Origin: an uncultured Christensenella sp. | Lineage (GTDB): Bacteria; Bacillota; Clostridia; Christensenellales; Borkfalkiaceae | Direction of reading: 5' to 3' | NCBI GenBank assembly: GCA_910579585.1 | Contig: CAJTVA010000004.1 | Span: forward strand, 4,171-68,170 | Length of the DNA stretch: 64,000 nucleotides | In this document: positions 1 through 8,988 of the stretch, in pieces | Position numbering within the stretch: position 1 is the stretch's first letter | Layout of the letters: each line of letters opens with the position of its first letter | The notes under the pieces: generated by a model | What the model was told of the DNA's origin: nothing | What the model saw: only the letters and a program-made list of their open reading frames with translations | Database searches by the model: none | Position numbers and translations under genes: made by a program

Positions 1-291
1 ATCCATTATATCGACCAGGCGCCTGTGCCCGAGCATAACCGCGCGCAGGACGGTAACATTGTCGAAAGCGTTCTGATTCTGTTGAAGAACGGACATTCTC
101 TCGGTTTTATCGAGCGTTACGTCGCCTTTGTTGGGCTCGACCTCGCCGCTTAAAACTTTTAAAAAGGTTGACTTGCCCGCGCCGTTAGCGCCGATTATAC
201 CGTAGCAGTTGCCTTTCGTGAACTTTAAGTTTACGTCCTCGAAAAGCTTTTTACTGCCGTATTGAAGTGAAACGTTATTGACTTGTAACAT
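1..291 (-). CDS. ABC-F family ATPase, N-terminal part (runs off the window)
   Basis: Only the first 97 codons are present; the reading frame is still open at base 1. Walker A is seen as GANGAGKST at residues 34-42, and the protein starts directly with the nucleotide-binding domain with no membrane segment, as in ABC-F proteins that act on the ribosome. The segment after Walker A (SVLQQNQNAF, then VMLGHRRL) resembles the YkpA/YbiT subgroup, but that assignment is an inference from a short stretch. The start ATG at 291 follows GGGAGA, which overlaps the stop of the upstream exporter gene, so it is the third gene of that operon. Whether it confers antibiotic resistance or is a housekeeping factor cannot be told. 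Confidence 0.85.
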   Translation of the reverse strand, partial: MLQVNNVSLQYGSKKLFEDVNLKFTKGNCYGIIGANGAGKSTFLKVLSGEVEPNKGDVTLDKTERMSVLQQNQNAFDNVTVLRAVMLGHRRLVDIMD

Positions 292-300
292 AAAATCTCC

Positions 301-2058
301 CTAAATTGCAAATTGACTGTTGTAAAGTTTGGCGTAGAAGCCGTTTTTAGCAAGTAGCTCCGCATGGGTGCCCTGTTCTATGATGTTGCCGCTGTTCATT
401 ACGAGAATGAGGTCGGCTTCCTTAACCGTCGAAAGCCTGTGCGCGACGATAAAGCTTGTTCTGCCGTCCATAAGGCGGGCGAAAGCTTCCTGAATTTTCT
501 GTTCGGTGCGGGTATCGATTGACGAGGTTGCTTCATCCAAGATGAGCATCGGCGGCAGACAAAGCATAATTCTCGATATGCAAAGAAGCTGTTTCTGACC
601 CTGCGAAAGATTGCCGCCATCCTCTGCCAAAACCGTGTCGTAGCCTTGCGGCATCTGCATAATGAAGTTATGCGCGTGCGCGGCTTTGGCGGCGGTTTCC
701 ACCTCTTCACGCGTGGCGCCCGCCTTGCCCATAGCTATATTTTCAAACACCGTACCGCTTTTAAGCCAGGTGTCCTGCAAAACCATTCCGTAGTTTTTGC
801 GAAGCGACTTCCGCGTTACGTTTAAAATATCCTTGCCGTCAACCGAAATTTCGCCGCCGTCGGGATCGTAAAAGCGCATTAAAAGGTTTATAAGCGTCGT
901 TTTGCCGCAACCCGTGGGACCGACGATAGCAATTCTCTGCCCCGCCTTTGCGCTGATATTCAGCCCCTCGATAAGTTTTTTGTCCTTTACGTAGGAAAAA
1001 GATACGTCTTTGAATTCAATATCGCCTTTAACGTTTTCAAGCACCGCGGCGTTCTCCGCGTCGGGGGTTTGGGGCGTTTCGTCAATAATTTCGTAAATTC
1101 TGCCCGCGCACGCAACCGCGTTCTGAAGTTCGGTGACAACCCCCGAAATCTCGTTGAACGGCTTGGTGTACTGGTTGGCGTACGACAAAAGGTTCGAAAG
1201 CTTGCCGACCGTGAAAACGATTGGCAACGGCACGGCACATATAAGCATAAGCGCGCCCGCAAGCGCAACCGCCGCATAAACCAGCGCGTTGACGAACCGA
1301 GTCGACGGATTGGTCAGCGACGAATAGAAAATCGATTTTAAAGAAGCTTTTGTAAGCCTGTCGTTAATTTCGTCGAAATTTTCGAGGTTTTCGTCCTCGC
1401 GGTTGAACGCTTTGACGACTTTGAGGTTCCCTATCATTTCGTCGATAAACGCGGTCTGCTCGCCGCGGATTTCCGAAGTCTTTTTAAACAGAAAATACGT
1501 GCGCGATGCGATGAACTTCGCAACAAACAGCGACAACGGCGTCAAAACGAAAACGATTAGCGCGATTATCCAGTTCATTGCGAACATTACGCCCAGAACT
1601 CCGATGATTGTCAGAACGCCCGTAAAAAGCTGTGTGAAGCCCATCAAAAGTCCGTCCGCAAATGCGTCCACGTCGGCAATTGCGCGCCCGACTATGTCGC
1701 CGTAAGAGTGCGCGTCGATAAACTTCAAAGGCAGTTTTTGCAGATTTTTGAAGGCGCTTTCGCGAATATCCTTAACCACGCGGTAGGTTATGCGGTTGTT
1801 GATAATGTTCATAAGCCACTGCGCAAGGCAGGTTATCGCGACGGTGACGCCGATTGCGATAAATTTTTCGAATACCTTTTCAAGCGCGACTTCGCCGCCG
1901 ACGAAAAGGTCGATTATCTGCCCGACGAATACGGGCGCCAGCAAGTTGCCCGCAACCGATACAAGCGCGAAAAACACGGTTGCCGCAACCCAGAATTTGT
2001 AGGGTTTAAGTTGTTTTAATATGCGTTTGAAAACGCCTTTGCGGGAGGGTTTAGCCAT
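301..2058 (-). CDS. ABC exporter half-transporter, consensus ATPase subunit
   Basis: Type IV ABC exporter subunit of 585 residues: about six membrane helices in residues 1-310 followed by an ATPase domain. The ATPase motifs are complete: Walker A GPTGCGKTT near residue 378, Q-loop, signature LSQGQ, Walker B LILDEATS with the catalytic glutamate, and switch histidine in VAHRLS. Its ATG directly follows the stop codon of the neighbouring exporter gene, whose last codons supply the GGAGGG ribosome site. The neighbour has a degenerate ATPase, so the two probably form a heterodimer of the LmrCD/BmrCD/TM287-288 kind in the cytoplasmic membrane. The substrate is unknown; drugs, peptides or lipids are all possible. 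Confidence 0.9.
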   Translation of the reverse strand: MAKPSRKGVFKRILKQLKPYKFWVAATVFFALVSVAGNLLAPVFVGQIIDLFVGGEVALEKVFEKFIAIGVTVAITCLAQWLMNIINNRITYRVVKDIRESAFKNLQKLPLKFIDAHSYGDIVGRAIADVDAFADGLLMGFTQLFTGVLTIIGVLGVMFAMNWIIALIVFVLTPLSLFVAKFIASRTYFLFKKTSEIRGEQTAFIDEMIGNLKVVKAFNREDENLENFDEINDRLTKASLKSIFYSSLTNPSTRFVNALVYAAVALAGALMLICAVPLPIVFTVGKLSNLLSYANQYTKPFNEISGVVTELQNAVACAGRIYEIIDETPQTPDAENAAVLENVKGDIEFKDVSFSYVKDKKLIEGLNISAKAGQRIAIVGPTGCGKTTLINLLMRFYDPDGGEISVDGKDILNVTRKSLRKNYGMVLQDTWLKSGTVFENIAMGKAGATREEVETAAKAAHAHNFIMQMPQGYDTVLAEDGGNLSQGQKQLLCISRIMLCLPPMLILDEATSSIDTRTEQKIQEAFARLMDGRTSFIVAHRLSTVKEADLILVMNSGNIIEQGTHAELLAKNGFYAKLYNSQFAI

Positions 2059-3789
2059 TTACGCACCCTCCTTTTCAAACTGCGAAAAGTGAATTTCGCG
2101 GTAAATATCGCAGGTTTTTAAAAGCTCGTCGTGCGTGCCGAGCCCCACCGCCCTGCCGCCGTCGAGAACGATAATTTTGTCAGCGTGCATAATAGACGAA
2201 GTGCGTTGCGAAACAATGAACACCGTGGGGTCGTATGGTAAGCCCTTTAAAGACTTTCTTAAATTCGCGTCGGTTGCGTAGTCCAAAGCCGAAGCGCTGT
2301 CGTCCAAAATGAGAATTTCGGGCTTTTTAACGAGTGCGCGGGCAATCGTCAACCTCTGCCGCTGTCCGCCCGAGAAGTTCTTGCCGCCTTGTTCGACTTT
2401 TTCGTCAAGCCCGCCGTCCTTCGCCTTTATCACGTCAAGCGCCTGCGCAGTTTCTATCGCCGACATAATCTCTTCATCGGTGGCACTCTCCGCGCCCCAC
2501 TGCATATTTTTGCGCACCGTTCCCTCAAAAAGAACGGCGCGTTGCGGCACGATTCCGCACTTGTCGCGCAGAATTTCGTCGCCGATTGCGTTGACGTTCA
2601 CCCCATCGATTAAAACTTCACCCGTCACCGCGTCGTAAAAGTGCGGCAGTAAATTCACAAGCGAAGTCTTGCCCGAACCCGTGCCGCCGATAATTCCGAC
2701 GGTCTGACCGCGCTCGACGGTGAAGCTGATGTTTTCCAATGCGTTTATTGCGGCATTGCCGTAATTCAATGCTACGTTTTTAAACTCTATGAAGTGCCCG
2801 TCCGAAACCTCTTCCACCGCGCTGTCCGCGCCATATATAAGTGACGGCTGCATTTCTAAAATCTCGTTTATACGCCCCGCGCAAGCAAAGGACTTTGTGA
2901 CGGTAATAATAAGGTTTGCAAGCTTGATTAGCTCTATTAAAATCTGGGACATATAGTTGTAAAGCGCCACAACCTGTCCCCTGTCAAGCGCCCCCGCATT
3001 GAACTTTATCGCGCCGACGTACATAAGCGCGATAATAGCCGCGTTAATAACTGCGTAAGTCAAAGGGTTCATTAAAGCAGAGATTTTACCGACGAAAAGC
3101 TGGGACTTCGTCAACTCTGCGTTCTTTTTGTTATAGGACGCGACCTCGTCCTCTTCCTTGCAAAAAGCGCGTAAGACCCTAGCGCCCGTCAGGGTTTCAC
3201 GCGTGGAAGTCGTAACTTCGTCAAGATTGCTCTGAACTTTTTTGTACAGCGGAATACTTACAAGCATTATTCCGAACACGACGGCGCAAAGAACCGCGAT
3301 AGTAATTGCAAATACTCCGCCTGCAAGCGTGCTTATCGTAAAGGCCATTATCATTGCGCCGAAAACTATAAACGGCGAGCGCATAAACAGCCTTAAAACA
3401 AGGTTCACTCCCGACTGTATCTGATTTACGTCGCTGGTCATACGGGTAATCATTCTGCCCGTGCCGAGTTTGTCTATCTGGGAATAAGAAAGCGACTGCA
3501 TTTTGCCGAAAAGGTCGTGGCGAAGTTCCTTTGAAAACCCTACCGCCGCTTTTGCCGCAAAATACTGCGCGGCAACCGCACTTATAAGCCCGACCACGCC
3601 CAGAGCAACAAGAATAAGGCAGGCGTAAATTACGTAAGAAACACTGCCGTTACCCGCGTCAATCTCGTTAATAATCGCCGAAACTACGAGCGGAACAAAC
3701 AGCTCGAACGCAGCTTCCAAAAGCTTGAAAAGGGGTGCGAGTACCGCCTGTGCTTTATAATGTCGAAGATATTTTAAAAGCTTCTTCAT
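2059..3789 (-). CDS. ABC exporter half-transporter, degenerate ATPase subunit
   Basis: Partner of the downstream exporter subunit, with the same architecture: six-helix membrane domain, then ATPase. Walker A GGTGSGKTS and signature FSGGQ are intact. Walker B ends LILDDSAS, with Asp in place of the catalytic Glu, and the switch position reads VSQRTS, with Gln in place of His. Such a non-catalytic site in one half is typical of heterodimeric exporters. I start it at ATG 3789; a TTG two codons upstream is possible. A promoter (TTGCTT, 17 bp, TATAAT) ends only 11 bp before this ATG and no Shine-Dalgarno is visible, so the message may be nearly leaderless. It is the first gene of a three-gene operon. 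Confidence 0.9.
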   Translation of the reverse strand: MKKLLKYLRHYKAQAVLAPLFKLLEAAFELFVPLVVSAIINEIDAGNGSVSYVIYACLILVALGVVGLISAVAAQYFAAKAAVGFSKELRHDLFGKMQSLSYSQIDKLGTGRMITRMTSDVNQIQSGVNLVLRLFMRSPFIVFGAMIMAFTISTLAGGVFAITIAVLCAVVFGIMLVSIPLYKKVQSNLDEVTTSTRETLTGARVLRAFCKEEDEVASYNKKNAELTKSQLFVGKISALMNPLTYAVINAAIIALMYVGAIKFNAGALDRGQVVALYNYMSQILIELIKLANLIITVTKSFACAGRINEILEMQPSLIYGADSAVEEVSDGHFIEFKNVALNYGNAAINALENISFTVERGQTVGIIGGTGSGKTSLVNLLPHFYDAVTGEVLIDGVNVNAIGDEILRDKCGIVPQRAVLFEGTVRKNMQWGAESATDEEIMSAIETAQALDVIKAKDGGLDEKVEQGGKNFSGGQRQRLTIARALVKKPEILILDDSASALDYATDANLRKSLKGLPYDPTVFIVSQRTSSIMHADKIIVLDGGRAVGLGTHDELLKTCDIYREIHFSQFEKEGA

Positions 3790-3800
3790 ATCCAATCCGA

Positions 3801-3829
3801 ATTATACCAAATACGGAAATAAAAAGCAA
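3801..3829 (-). promoter_or_regulatory. Sigma-A promoter of the ABC exporter operon
   Basis: On the minus strand, TTGCTT (3829-3824) and TATAAT (3806-3801) are separated by 17 bp. The -10 box ends 11 bp before ATG 3789, leaving a predicted leader of about 5 nt. Confidence 0.7.
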
Positions 3830-3869
3830 ATCTATTGCAATTGTTTGCGCAATTTGATAAACTTTGATT

Positions 3870-5033
3870 ATGGCTTACAAAGTTTATCTTAAAAAAGGCG
3901 AAGAAAAACGTATCGTCGCGGGGCACAGCTGGGTTTACGCCAACGAAGTCGCGAAAATCGACGGCAAGGACAAGAACGGCTCGCTTGCCGAGGTCTACTC
4001 CTTTGACGGCAGATTTATCGGCAAGGGGTATATCAACCACGCTTCCAAAATTCTGGTGCGGGTGTTTATCCGCGGTAACGAAACCGACGACGAAGAATAT
4101 TATCTGAACGCGATAAAAACCGCAAACGACTACCGCAAAAGACTCGGCTATGAAAACTGCTACCGTGCCGTGTTTGCGGAAGCCGACAACCTGCCCGCGC
4201 TGATAGTCGATAAATACGGCGATTATCTTGCCGTGCAGTGCCTTTCCCTTGGTATAGATTTGCGTAAAGAGATTATTTGCAAATGCCTTGTAAAGCTGTT
4301 TTCGCCCAAAGGAATTTTCGAAAGAAGCGACGTTGCCGTAAGAAAAAAAGAGGGCTTGCCCGAAATGAAGCAAGTTTTATACGGCGAAGTGCCCGACTAC
4401 GTCGAAATTGTCGAAAACGGATTGAAGATGCTTGTAGACATTAAAAACGGACAGAAAACAGGGTATTTCCTTGACCAGAAAGAAAACCGCTTTACTGTAA
4501 GGAAGTACTGTCGCGGAGAAGTTTTGGACTGCTTTTGCAACAGCGGCGGTTTTTCGTTGAACGCATCCACCGTTGCTGACAAAGTTTTGGCTTGCGATAT
4601 ATCCGAACTTGCGCTTAAAAACGTGCGCGATAACGCAAGGCTTAACGGCGTAAAAAATATAGAAACCTTATGCGGCGACGTTTTCGAGGTTTTAAGAACG
4701 TTCAGAAAAGACAAACGACTATTCGATACCGTAATTTTGGACCCTCCCGCCTTTTGCAAAACTGCAGACGAAGTGAAAGACGCTTACCGCGGCTACAAGG
4801 ATATTAACCTCACAGCAATGAAGATTGTAAAAAGCGGCGGTTTCCTGATTACCTGCTCCTGCTCACACTATATGACAACAACTTTGTTTGATAAGATGTT
4901 GATTGGAGCCGCCAAAGAAAGCGGTAGAACAGTGCGCTATGTTGAAATAAAAACGCAAGCACCCGACCACCCCGCGCTACTGTCCGCGGAAGAAACGCAT
5001 TATCTGAAATTTATAGTATTACAAGTCGTATAA
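3870..5033 (+). CDS. Class I SAM-dependent rRNA methyltransferase, RlmI/RlmK-like
   Basis: 387 residues with the layout of the RlmI family, which methylates cytosine C5 in 23S rRNA. An N-terminal PUA RNA-binding domain (about residues 1-75, with HSWVYANEV) is followed by a Rossmann methyltransferase domain. Visible motifs are the SAM loop LDCFCNSGGFSLNA, the acidic residue in LACDISELA, the motif IV stretch LDPPAFCK and a late TCSCSHYM holding cysteines. The exact target base is an inference. The first ATG of the frame (3870) is chosen over a TTG six bases upstream. There is no clear Shine-Dalgarno site; GATAAA lies 8 bp before the ATG, so leaderless expression is possible here too, though no good -35 box is seen. 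It is a single gene, divergent from the exporter operon. Confidence 0.87.
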   Translation: MAYKVYLKKGEEKRIVAGHSWVYANEVAKIDGKDKNGSLAEVYSFDGRFIGKGYINHASKILVRVFIRGNETDDEEYYLNAIKTANDYRKRLGYENCYRAVFAEADNLPALIVDKYGDYLAVQCLSLGIDLRKEIICKCLVKLFSPKGIFERSDVAVRKKEGLPEMKQVLYGEVPDYVEIVENGLKMLVDIKNGQKTGYFLDQKENRFTVRKYCRGEVLDCFCNSGGFSLNASTVADKVLACDISELALKNVRDNARLNGVKNIETLCGDVFEVLRTFRKDKRLFDTVILDPPAFCKTADEVKDAYRGYKDINLTAMKIVKSGGFLITCSCSHYMTTTLFDKMLIGAAKESGRTVRYVEIKTQAPDHPALLSAEETHYLKFIVLQVV

Positions 5034-5034
5034 A

Positions 5035-5060
5035 AAAGGCGCACCATACGGCGCGCCTTT
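5035..5060. terminator. Bidirectional terminator between convergent genes
   Basis: Arms AAAGGCGC (5035-5042) and GCGCCTTT (5053-5060) are exact complements, flanked by A/T runs on both sides. It serves the methyltransferase (plus) and the aminopeptidase (minus). Confidence 0.75.
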
Positions 5061-5075
5061 AATAAATTTATCCGA

Positions 5076-6302
5076 TTAAATTGCCCAGTTGCCGTCTTTA
5101 AAGACCTGCACCCGCTTACCGTCCTTGGTCACGCCGACAATCGACATATCCGCGTTGCCAATCATAAAGTCAACGTGTATCATCGAGCTGTTGACGCCCA
5201 ATCTTTCACATTCTTCGACGGTATACTTTTCGTAGTTTTCAAGGCAGTTGTTGAAGCCCCTGCCGAGTGCCAAATGACAGCTCGCGTTCTCGTCGAAAAG
5301 CGTATTGTAAAAAAGTACGCCCGTATTGTTGATGGGTGAATCGTGTGCGATAAGCGCCACCTCACCGAGGTAAGCAGCGCCCTCGTCCATAGAAATCATT
5401 TTTTCCAGAAGGTCCTGATTTTTCTCGGCGTAAACTTCAACCGCTTTACCGTTTTCAAAGCGTACCCAGAAATTTTCAATCAGCTTGCCCTGATAAGACA
5501 AGGGCTTCGTCGCAACAACTTTCCCTTCCGCCTTGCCGCGCAAAGGTGTCGTAAAAACCTCTTCGCTCGGAATATTGGGGTTATAGTAGATATTGCTGTC
5601 AAGCGTGTACTCGCCACCGCCGAGGAAAATTCCCTTTTCGTTTAAACCGACTGTAAAATCGGTACCGTTCGCGCTCTTGTATTCGAGGCTTGCAAACTTG
5701 TAATCGTTCAAGAATTTGCAACGCTTCGCAAGGTTTTCGTTATGCTCTTTCCAAGCCTTTATGGGGTTGTCGTCCACGCGCGAAGTGTATAAAATGGCTT
5801 CCCAAAGCTTTTCTATTGCCTTCTTGTCAGAAAGCTCGGGGAAGACTTTCTTAGCCCACTCTTTACCGGGCACTGCGGCAATACACCACTGATACTTGTT
5901 CTCCATCGCGTCGCGATAAGGTTTAATAATCGGGTAACGCGCCATACCCGCCTTTGCTATCTTTTCGCTGTCGGTGCCGTTCAAGCCGTCGGGGTCGTCA
6001 GATTCGAGCCAAAGCTTGCACGCAAGCGTATCCACCTTTTCCTGTAACTCCGCCTTTTCCACGTCGGTTACTTCCGAAAGGGTCGCAAGGCTTCTGTAAT
6101 TGTAGTTGAGCTTTGTCACGGGCATATACGACCAATTGACTTTGACGCGCTTAGCTCCCGCTTTATAGCACTCTTCAACTACCATAGCCACAAAATCTGG
6201 CTGGTCGAGTCCGCAGTCGATGAATACAAGCTGACCCTTTTTAACGTTCAAGCCGCACTTAACTATAAGTTTTGCGTATTTTTTCAATCTCGATTTCTGC
6301 AT
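5076..6302 (-). CDS. M29 family aminopeptidase (AmpS/PepS type)
   Basis: Metalloaminopeptidase of 408 residues, the usual family length, expected in the cytoplasm, where it removes N-terminal residues from peptides. The M29 metal-site region is visible: NIPSEEVFTTP in the middle, then YLGEVALIAHDSPIN with Glu/His, LFDENASCHLALGRG with Glu and His, and HVDFMIGN near the end. There is no signal peptide. The ATG is preceded by AAGGTGG at good spacing. It has its own promoter overlapping the end of the DUF4177 gene and ends at a bidirectional hairpin. A role in finishing peptides imported by the Opp system in this window is plausible but not shown. Confidence 0.9.
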   Translation of the reverse strand: MQKSRLKKYAKLIVKCGLNVKKGQLVFIDCGLDQPDFVAMVVEECYKAGAKRVKVNWSYMPVTKLNYNYRSLATLSEVTDVEKAELQEKVDTLACKLWLESDDPDGLNGTDSEKIAKAGMARYPIIKPYRDAMENKYQWCIAAVPGKEWAKKVFPELSDKKAIEKLWEAILYTSRVDDNPIKAWKEHNENLAKRCKFLNDYKFASLEYKSANGTDFTVGLNEKGIFLGGGEYTLDSNIYYNPNIPSEEVFTTPLRGKAEGKVVATKPLSYQGKLIENFWVRFENGKAVEVYAEKNQDLLEKMISMDEGAAYLGEVALIAHDSPINNTGVLFYNTLFDENASCHLALGRGFNNCLENYEKYTVEECERLGVNSSMIHVDFMIGNADMSIVGVTKDGKRVQVFKDGNWAI

Positions 6303-6330
6303 AATTCCACCTTAAAATTAATTTAGGTTA

Positions 6331-6359
6331 ATTATAGCACATTTGAATTTAATTAGCAA
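6331..6359 (-). promoter_or_regulatory. Promoter of the M29 aminopeptidase
   Basis: TTGCTA (6359-6354), 17 bp, TATAAT (6336-6331) on the minus strand. The -35 box overlaps the region of the DUF4177 stop codon. The predicted leader is about 20 nt and contains AAGGTGG. Confidence 0.6.
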
Positions 6360-6549
6360 GAACTTCCGTTTCAAAAATCAGATCCATTTCTATTATTTTT
6401 CCGCTGGGTCCTTGTACCGTTGGAATACTCCCTTTATATTCGTATCCCCTTGCGGTGTACTCTTCTATAACCCTTCTGTGCTCCGAAAAGATTGCGTTCA
6501 TTACGGGATTGTTTTTGACTTTAACGGTTACAAATTCGTATTTTTTCAT
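6349..6549 (-). CDS. DUF4177-family small protein
   Basis: Sixty-six residues beginning MKKYEFVTVKVK and ending in an EMDLIFE-like strand, the pattern of DUF4177 proteins: short soluble proteins with a central GYEYKGSIPT segment and no assigned function. Start ATG 6549 has AGGTGATT in front. It is the last gene of the TetR/ABC-2 operon, 12 bp after the permease. Conservation beyond the fold cannot be judged from this sequence. No membrane segment or signal peptide is present. Confidence 0.8.
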   Translation of the reverse strand: MKKYEFVTVKVKNNPVMNAIFSEHRRVIEEYTARGYEYKGSIPTVQGPSGKIIEMDLIFETEVLAN

Positions 6550-6561
6550 TATTTAATCACC

Positions 6562-7476
6562 TTACTTCTTTTTATTTTTGATTATAACTATTGCAACGTA
6601 AGCCGCAAGCAATACCGCACAAGTTCCCAAAAGTATACCGTACATTGCGCCAAGGGGAATTTCCGTGCCGAAAACCGTTATGTTAGCGTCAAAACCCGAC
6701 TTAATACCCTCAATAACTTCGGCGGGAATGCCCTCGTCGGCAAACGCTTCAAGATAGCCGTTCATATAATGGTTGCGCATAATTCCCACGCCGTAAGTCC
6801 CGGGCAGACAGCAAAGCACATTTCGTAAGCCTTCGGAAAACTGCGAAAACGGCATATACGCGCCGCAAATAAACCCGTACATCGATGAAACAAGGGTCGA
6901 AACAGCCGACAGCCCGCCTTGATTTTTAATAAAACTTTCAACAACGCCGGCAAGCAACGTTCCGAAAAGCGTGCAACAGAAAATATCGACGATTATCATA
7001 AATGCGTCGCCTACCGAAATATACCAACCCACGCACGCGAGATAGATATGCCCAAGCAACATAATTACGGTAAGAACGATAAACGTTACAAAAAAGTTGG
7101 AAATAAAATAAGAGATAGAAACCGTCGTGCCCTTTACAGAGGAAACTTTAAAATCGTTCAGGCTCCCTTCCATTTTGTCCATAACCATAATGGTATTCGA
7201 GCAGAACCCGACCGTAACCGCACTTACGCTTAAGACGGAGGACATAAGCCACGCTCCGACAACGCCGTTAATTATTCTTTCGTCGAGGGCGAACCCCTCG
7301 GGTATAGCTGAGTTGAAGCTGTCCAGATACACGTTCCGCAAGAATGTTACAAACAGTACTAAAAGAATAAGCGGCGTTATAAGCGAAATAAAGAAAGTAA
7401 ACTTATCTTTAAAATAGCACTTAGTATTGCGCGAAACCAACGAAATAAGCTTTTTACATTCAACCGTAGCAGACAT
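6562..7476 (-). CDS. ABC-2 type transporter permease
   Basis: Membrane partner of the ATPase encoded just upstream. About six hydrophobic segments are visible, the first at FFISLITPLILLVLFVTFL, then a large external loop and a cluster in the second half, as in ABC-2 (DrrB/NodJ-like) permeases. I prefer ATG 7476, four codons inside the longest frame, because homologous proteins begin close to this hydrophobic stretch and a GGTG motif precedes it. ATG 7488 would overlap the ATPase gene by 11 bp. The substrate is unknown; these pumps often export drugs, polysaccharides or lantibiotics, and the TetR control points to an inducible toxic compound. Confidence 0.87.
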   Translation of the reverse strand: MSATVECKKLISLVSRNTKCYFKDKFTFFISLITPLILLVLFVTFLRNVYLDSFNSAIPEGFALDERIINGVVGAWLMSSVLSVSAVTVGFCSNTIMVMDKMEGSLNDFKVSSVKGTTVSISYFISNFFVTFIVLTVIMLLGHIYLACVGWYISVGDAFMIIVDIFCCTLFGTLLAGVVESFIKNQGGLSAVSTLVSSMYGFICGAYMPFSQFSEGLRNVLCCLPGTYGVGIMRNHYMNGYLEAFADEGIPAEVIEGIKSGFDANITVFGTEIPLGAMYGILLGTCAVLLAAYVAIVIIKNKKK

Positions 7477-7477
7477 C

Positions 7478-8386
7478 TTACGCACCATCCAAATCTTTAC
7501 CCGTAACTTTCAAAAACACGTTGTCCATATCGCCCTTTAAAACCTCGAAGTCCGTAAATAACGCAGGGTATTTTTTAATTATCTCAGTCGCTTCGTTCGT
7601 CTTTTTTAGTTCAACTTCCAGAAAGCCGCGTTCCCTTTTAAGCCCGTAGCCCAAAGGCGCAAGCAACTTTTCCGCCTCGTCTATATCCGAATAAATTCTT
7701 ATGTAGTCGTTTGCATAGCTGTTTTTCAGCTCGTGCGGTGTACCCTCGGCAACTTTTTTGCCGCTGTCGAGAATAACCACATAGTCGGCTTCCGCCGCTT
7801 CTTCCATATAATGCGTAGTTAAAAATACCGTCAGTCCGCTCTCTTTGCGCAGTTTATCGATAACGCTCCACACCGTTTTGCGCGTTTTGGGGTCAAGCCC
7901 CGTCGTAGGTTCGTCCAAAATTAAAAGCTTGGGGTTATGAAACAGCCCGCGCGCAATATCGATTCTTCTCTTCTGCCCGCCCGAAAGTTTACCGATAGGA
8001 CGCTTTAAAATTTCTTTCAAATCGAGAAGTTCGCACATTTCTTCAAGTCGGGTTCTAAATTCTTTCCCGAAAATTCCGTACAGCGCCGCGCGCGATTTCA
8101 GATTGTCGTAAACGGACAGCTTTTTATCTAAGACCGAATTTTGGAACACAATACCTATACTGCCCTTTATTTTGTCGGCAGTTTCGTCTATATCGTAGCC
8201 GCAAACGCGCACCTTGCCGCCGTCTTTTTTAAGCGTTCCGCTGATAATATTTATCGTCGTGGACTTGCCCGCGCCGTTTATCCCGAGAAAAGCAAAAAGC
8301 TCCCCCTCTTTCACCTTGAACGAAACCCCGTCCACAGCTTTTACGTCTTTAAACGATTTTTCAAGATTATCGATTTCGATTATCAT
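7478..8386 (-). CDS. ABC-2 transporter ATP-binding protein
   Basis: ATPase of 302 residues driving the ABC-2 permease. Walker A GINGAGKST near residue 36, Q-loop IVFQNSVLD, signature LSGGQKRR, Walker B LLILDEPTTGLDP and switch histidine TTHYMEEA are all intact. The last 80 residues form the accessory domain usual in DrrA/CcmA-like ATPases. ATG 8386 overlaps the TetR stop in an ATGA arrangement, with AAAGGAGAG upstream, which implies translational coupling to the regulator. Confidence 0.92.
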   Translation of the reverse strand: MIIEIDNLEKSFKDVKAVDGVSFKVKEGELFAFLGINGAGKSTTINIISGTLKKDGGKVRVCGYDIDETADKIKGSIGIVFQNSVLDKKLSVYDNLKSRAALYGIFGKEFRTRLEEMCELLDLKEILKRPIGKLSGGQKRRIDIARGLFHNPKLLILDEPTTGLDPKTRKTVWSVIDKLRKESGLTVFLTTHYMEEAAEADYVVILDSGKKVAEGTPHELKNSYANDYIRIYSDIDEAEKLLAPLGYGLKRERGFLEVELKKTNEATEIIKKYPALFTDFEVLKGDMDNVFLKVTGKDLDGA

Positions 8387-8943
8387 CTATTCTCTCCTTT
8401 CAATTGCTTAATAGCTCCGAAATACGCATCCGTTAACATTTGACTGACGGTTTCCCAGTCGATGTCGATATATTCAGTAGCGAATATCGTCGCTACGCCG
8501 TGAACGAATATCCACATATGCATATGAAGCCTGTTCGCCTCGTCCTGATACAGTCCGTAGTTTTTCATAATCATTAAAACCGTATTATCGAAAATCTGCT
8601 GCGTACCGTCGGCGATCATATCGCGGTGCATCATAGCGTATTTAAACAGCTCTTTGTCCTGTTTGGCAAAACGGATATACCCCATACCCACGGCTTTATA
8701 TTTTTCGTACTTTCCGCTTGCCACCTCGTCGTCCATATACTTCTGAAAAACTTCAATGACCTTTTTATCCACTTGTTTCTTTAAATCATCGATTCCGTTA
8801 AACGACAGATATATGGGCTGGGTTGAACAGTTGCACCGTTTTGCAAGCGAACGCATATTTAGCGCCGCTATTCCACCCTCCCGAACAATTTGAAGCGCGG
8901 TATTTAAAATTTCCTCTTTCGTAACGATTTTTTTCGCAGGCAT
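8383..8943 (-). CDS. TetR/AcrR family transcriptional regulator
   Basis: Helix-turn-helix repressor of about 186 residues. The N-terminal DNA-binding domain reads KEEILNTALQIVREGG ... MRSLAKRCNCSTQPIYLSF; the rest is the helical ligand/dimer domain. ATG 8943 has GAGGTGG in front; a GTG at 8964 would extend the frame into the operator repeats and is rejected. Two identical-arm dyads lie directly upstream and overlap the -10 box of its own promoter, so self-repression of regulator, ATPase, permease and DUF4177 gene is the likely circuit. The inducing ligand is unknown. Confidence 0.9.
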   Translation of the reverse strand: MPAKKIVTKEEILNTALQIVREGGIAALNMRSLAKRCNCSTQPIYLSFNGIDDLKKQVDKKVIEVFQKYMDDEVASGKYEKYKAVGMGYIRFAKQDKELFKYAMMHRDMIADGTQQIFDNTVLMIMKNYGLYQDEANRLHMHMWIFVHGVATIFATEYIDIDWETVSQMLTDAYFGAIKQLKGENR

Positions 8944-8956
8944 GTACCACCTCAAA

Positions 8957-8988
8957 AATAACACAAGTTATTAATAACAATTGTTATT
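8957..8988. promoter_or_regulatory. Tandem operator dyads of the TetR operon
   Basis: Two adjoining 16-bp sites, each AATAAC-N4-GTTATT (8957-8972 and 8973-8988), with spacers acaa and aatt. The second overlaps the -10 box by three bases. Their position between the promoter and the regulator start is what a TetR repressor needs. Confidence 0.7.

Noticed and set aside
3786..4373. A 195-codon minus-strand frame opposite the rRNA methyltransferase
   Set aside because: Low-complexity Phe/Val-rich translation, no ribosome site, and the plus-strand gene has all family motifs.
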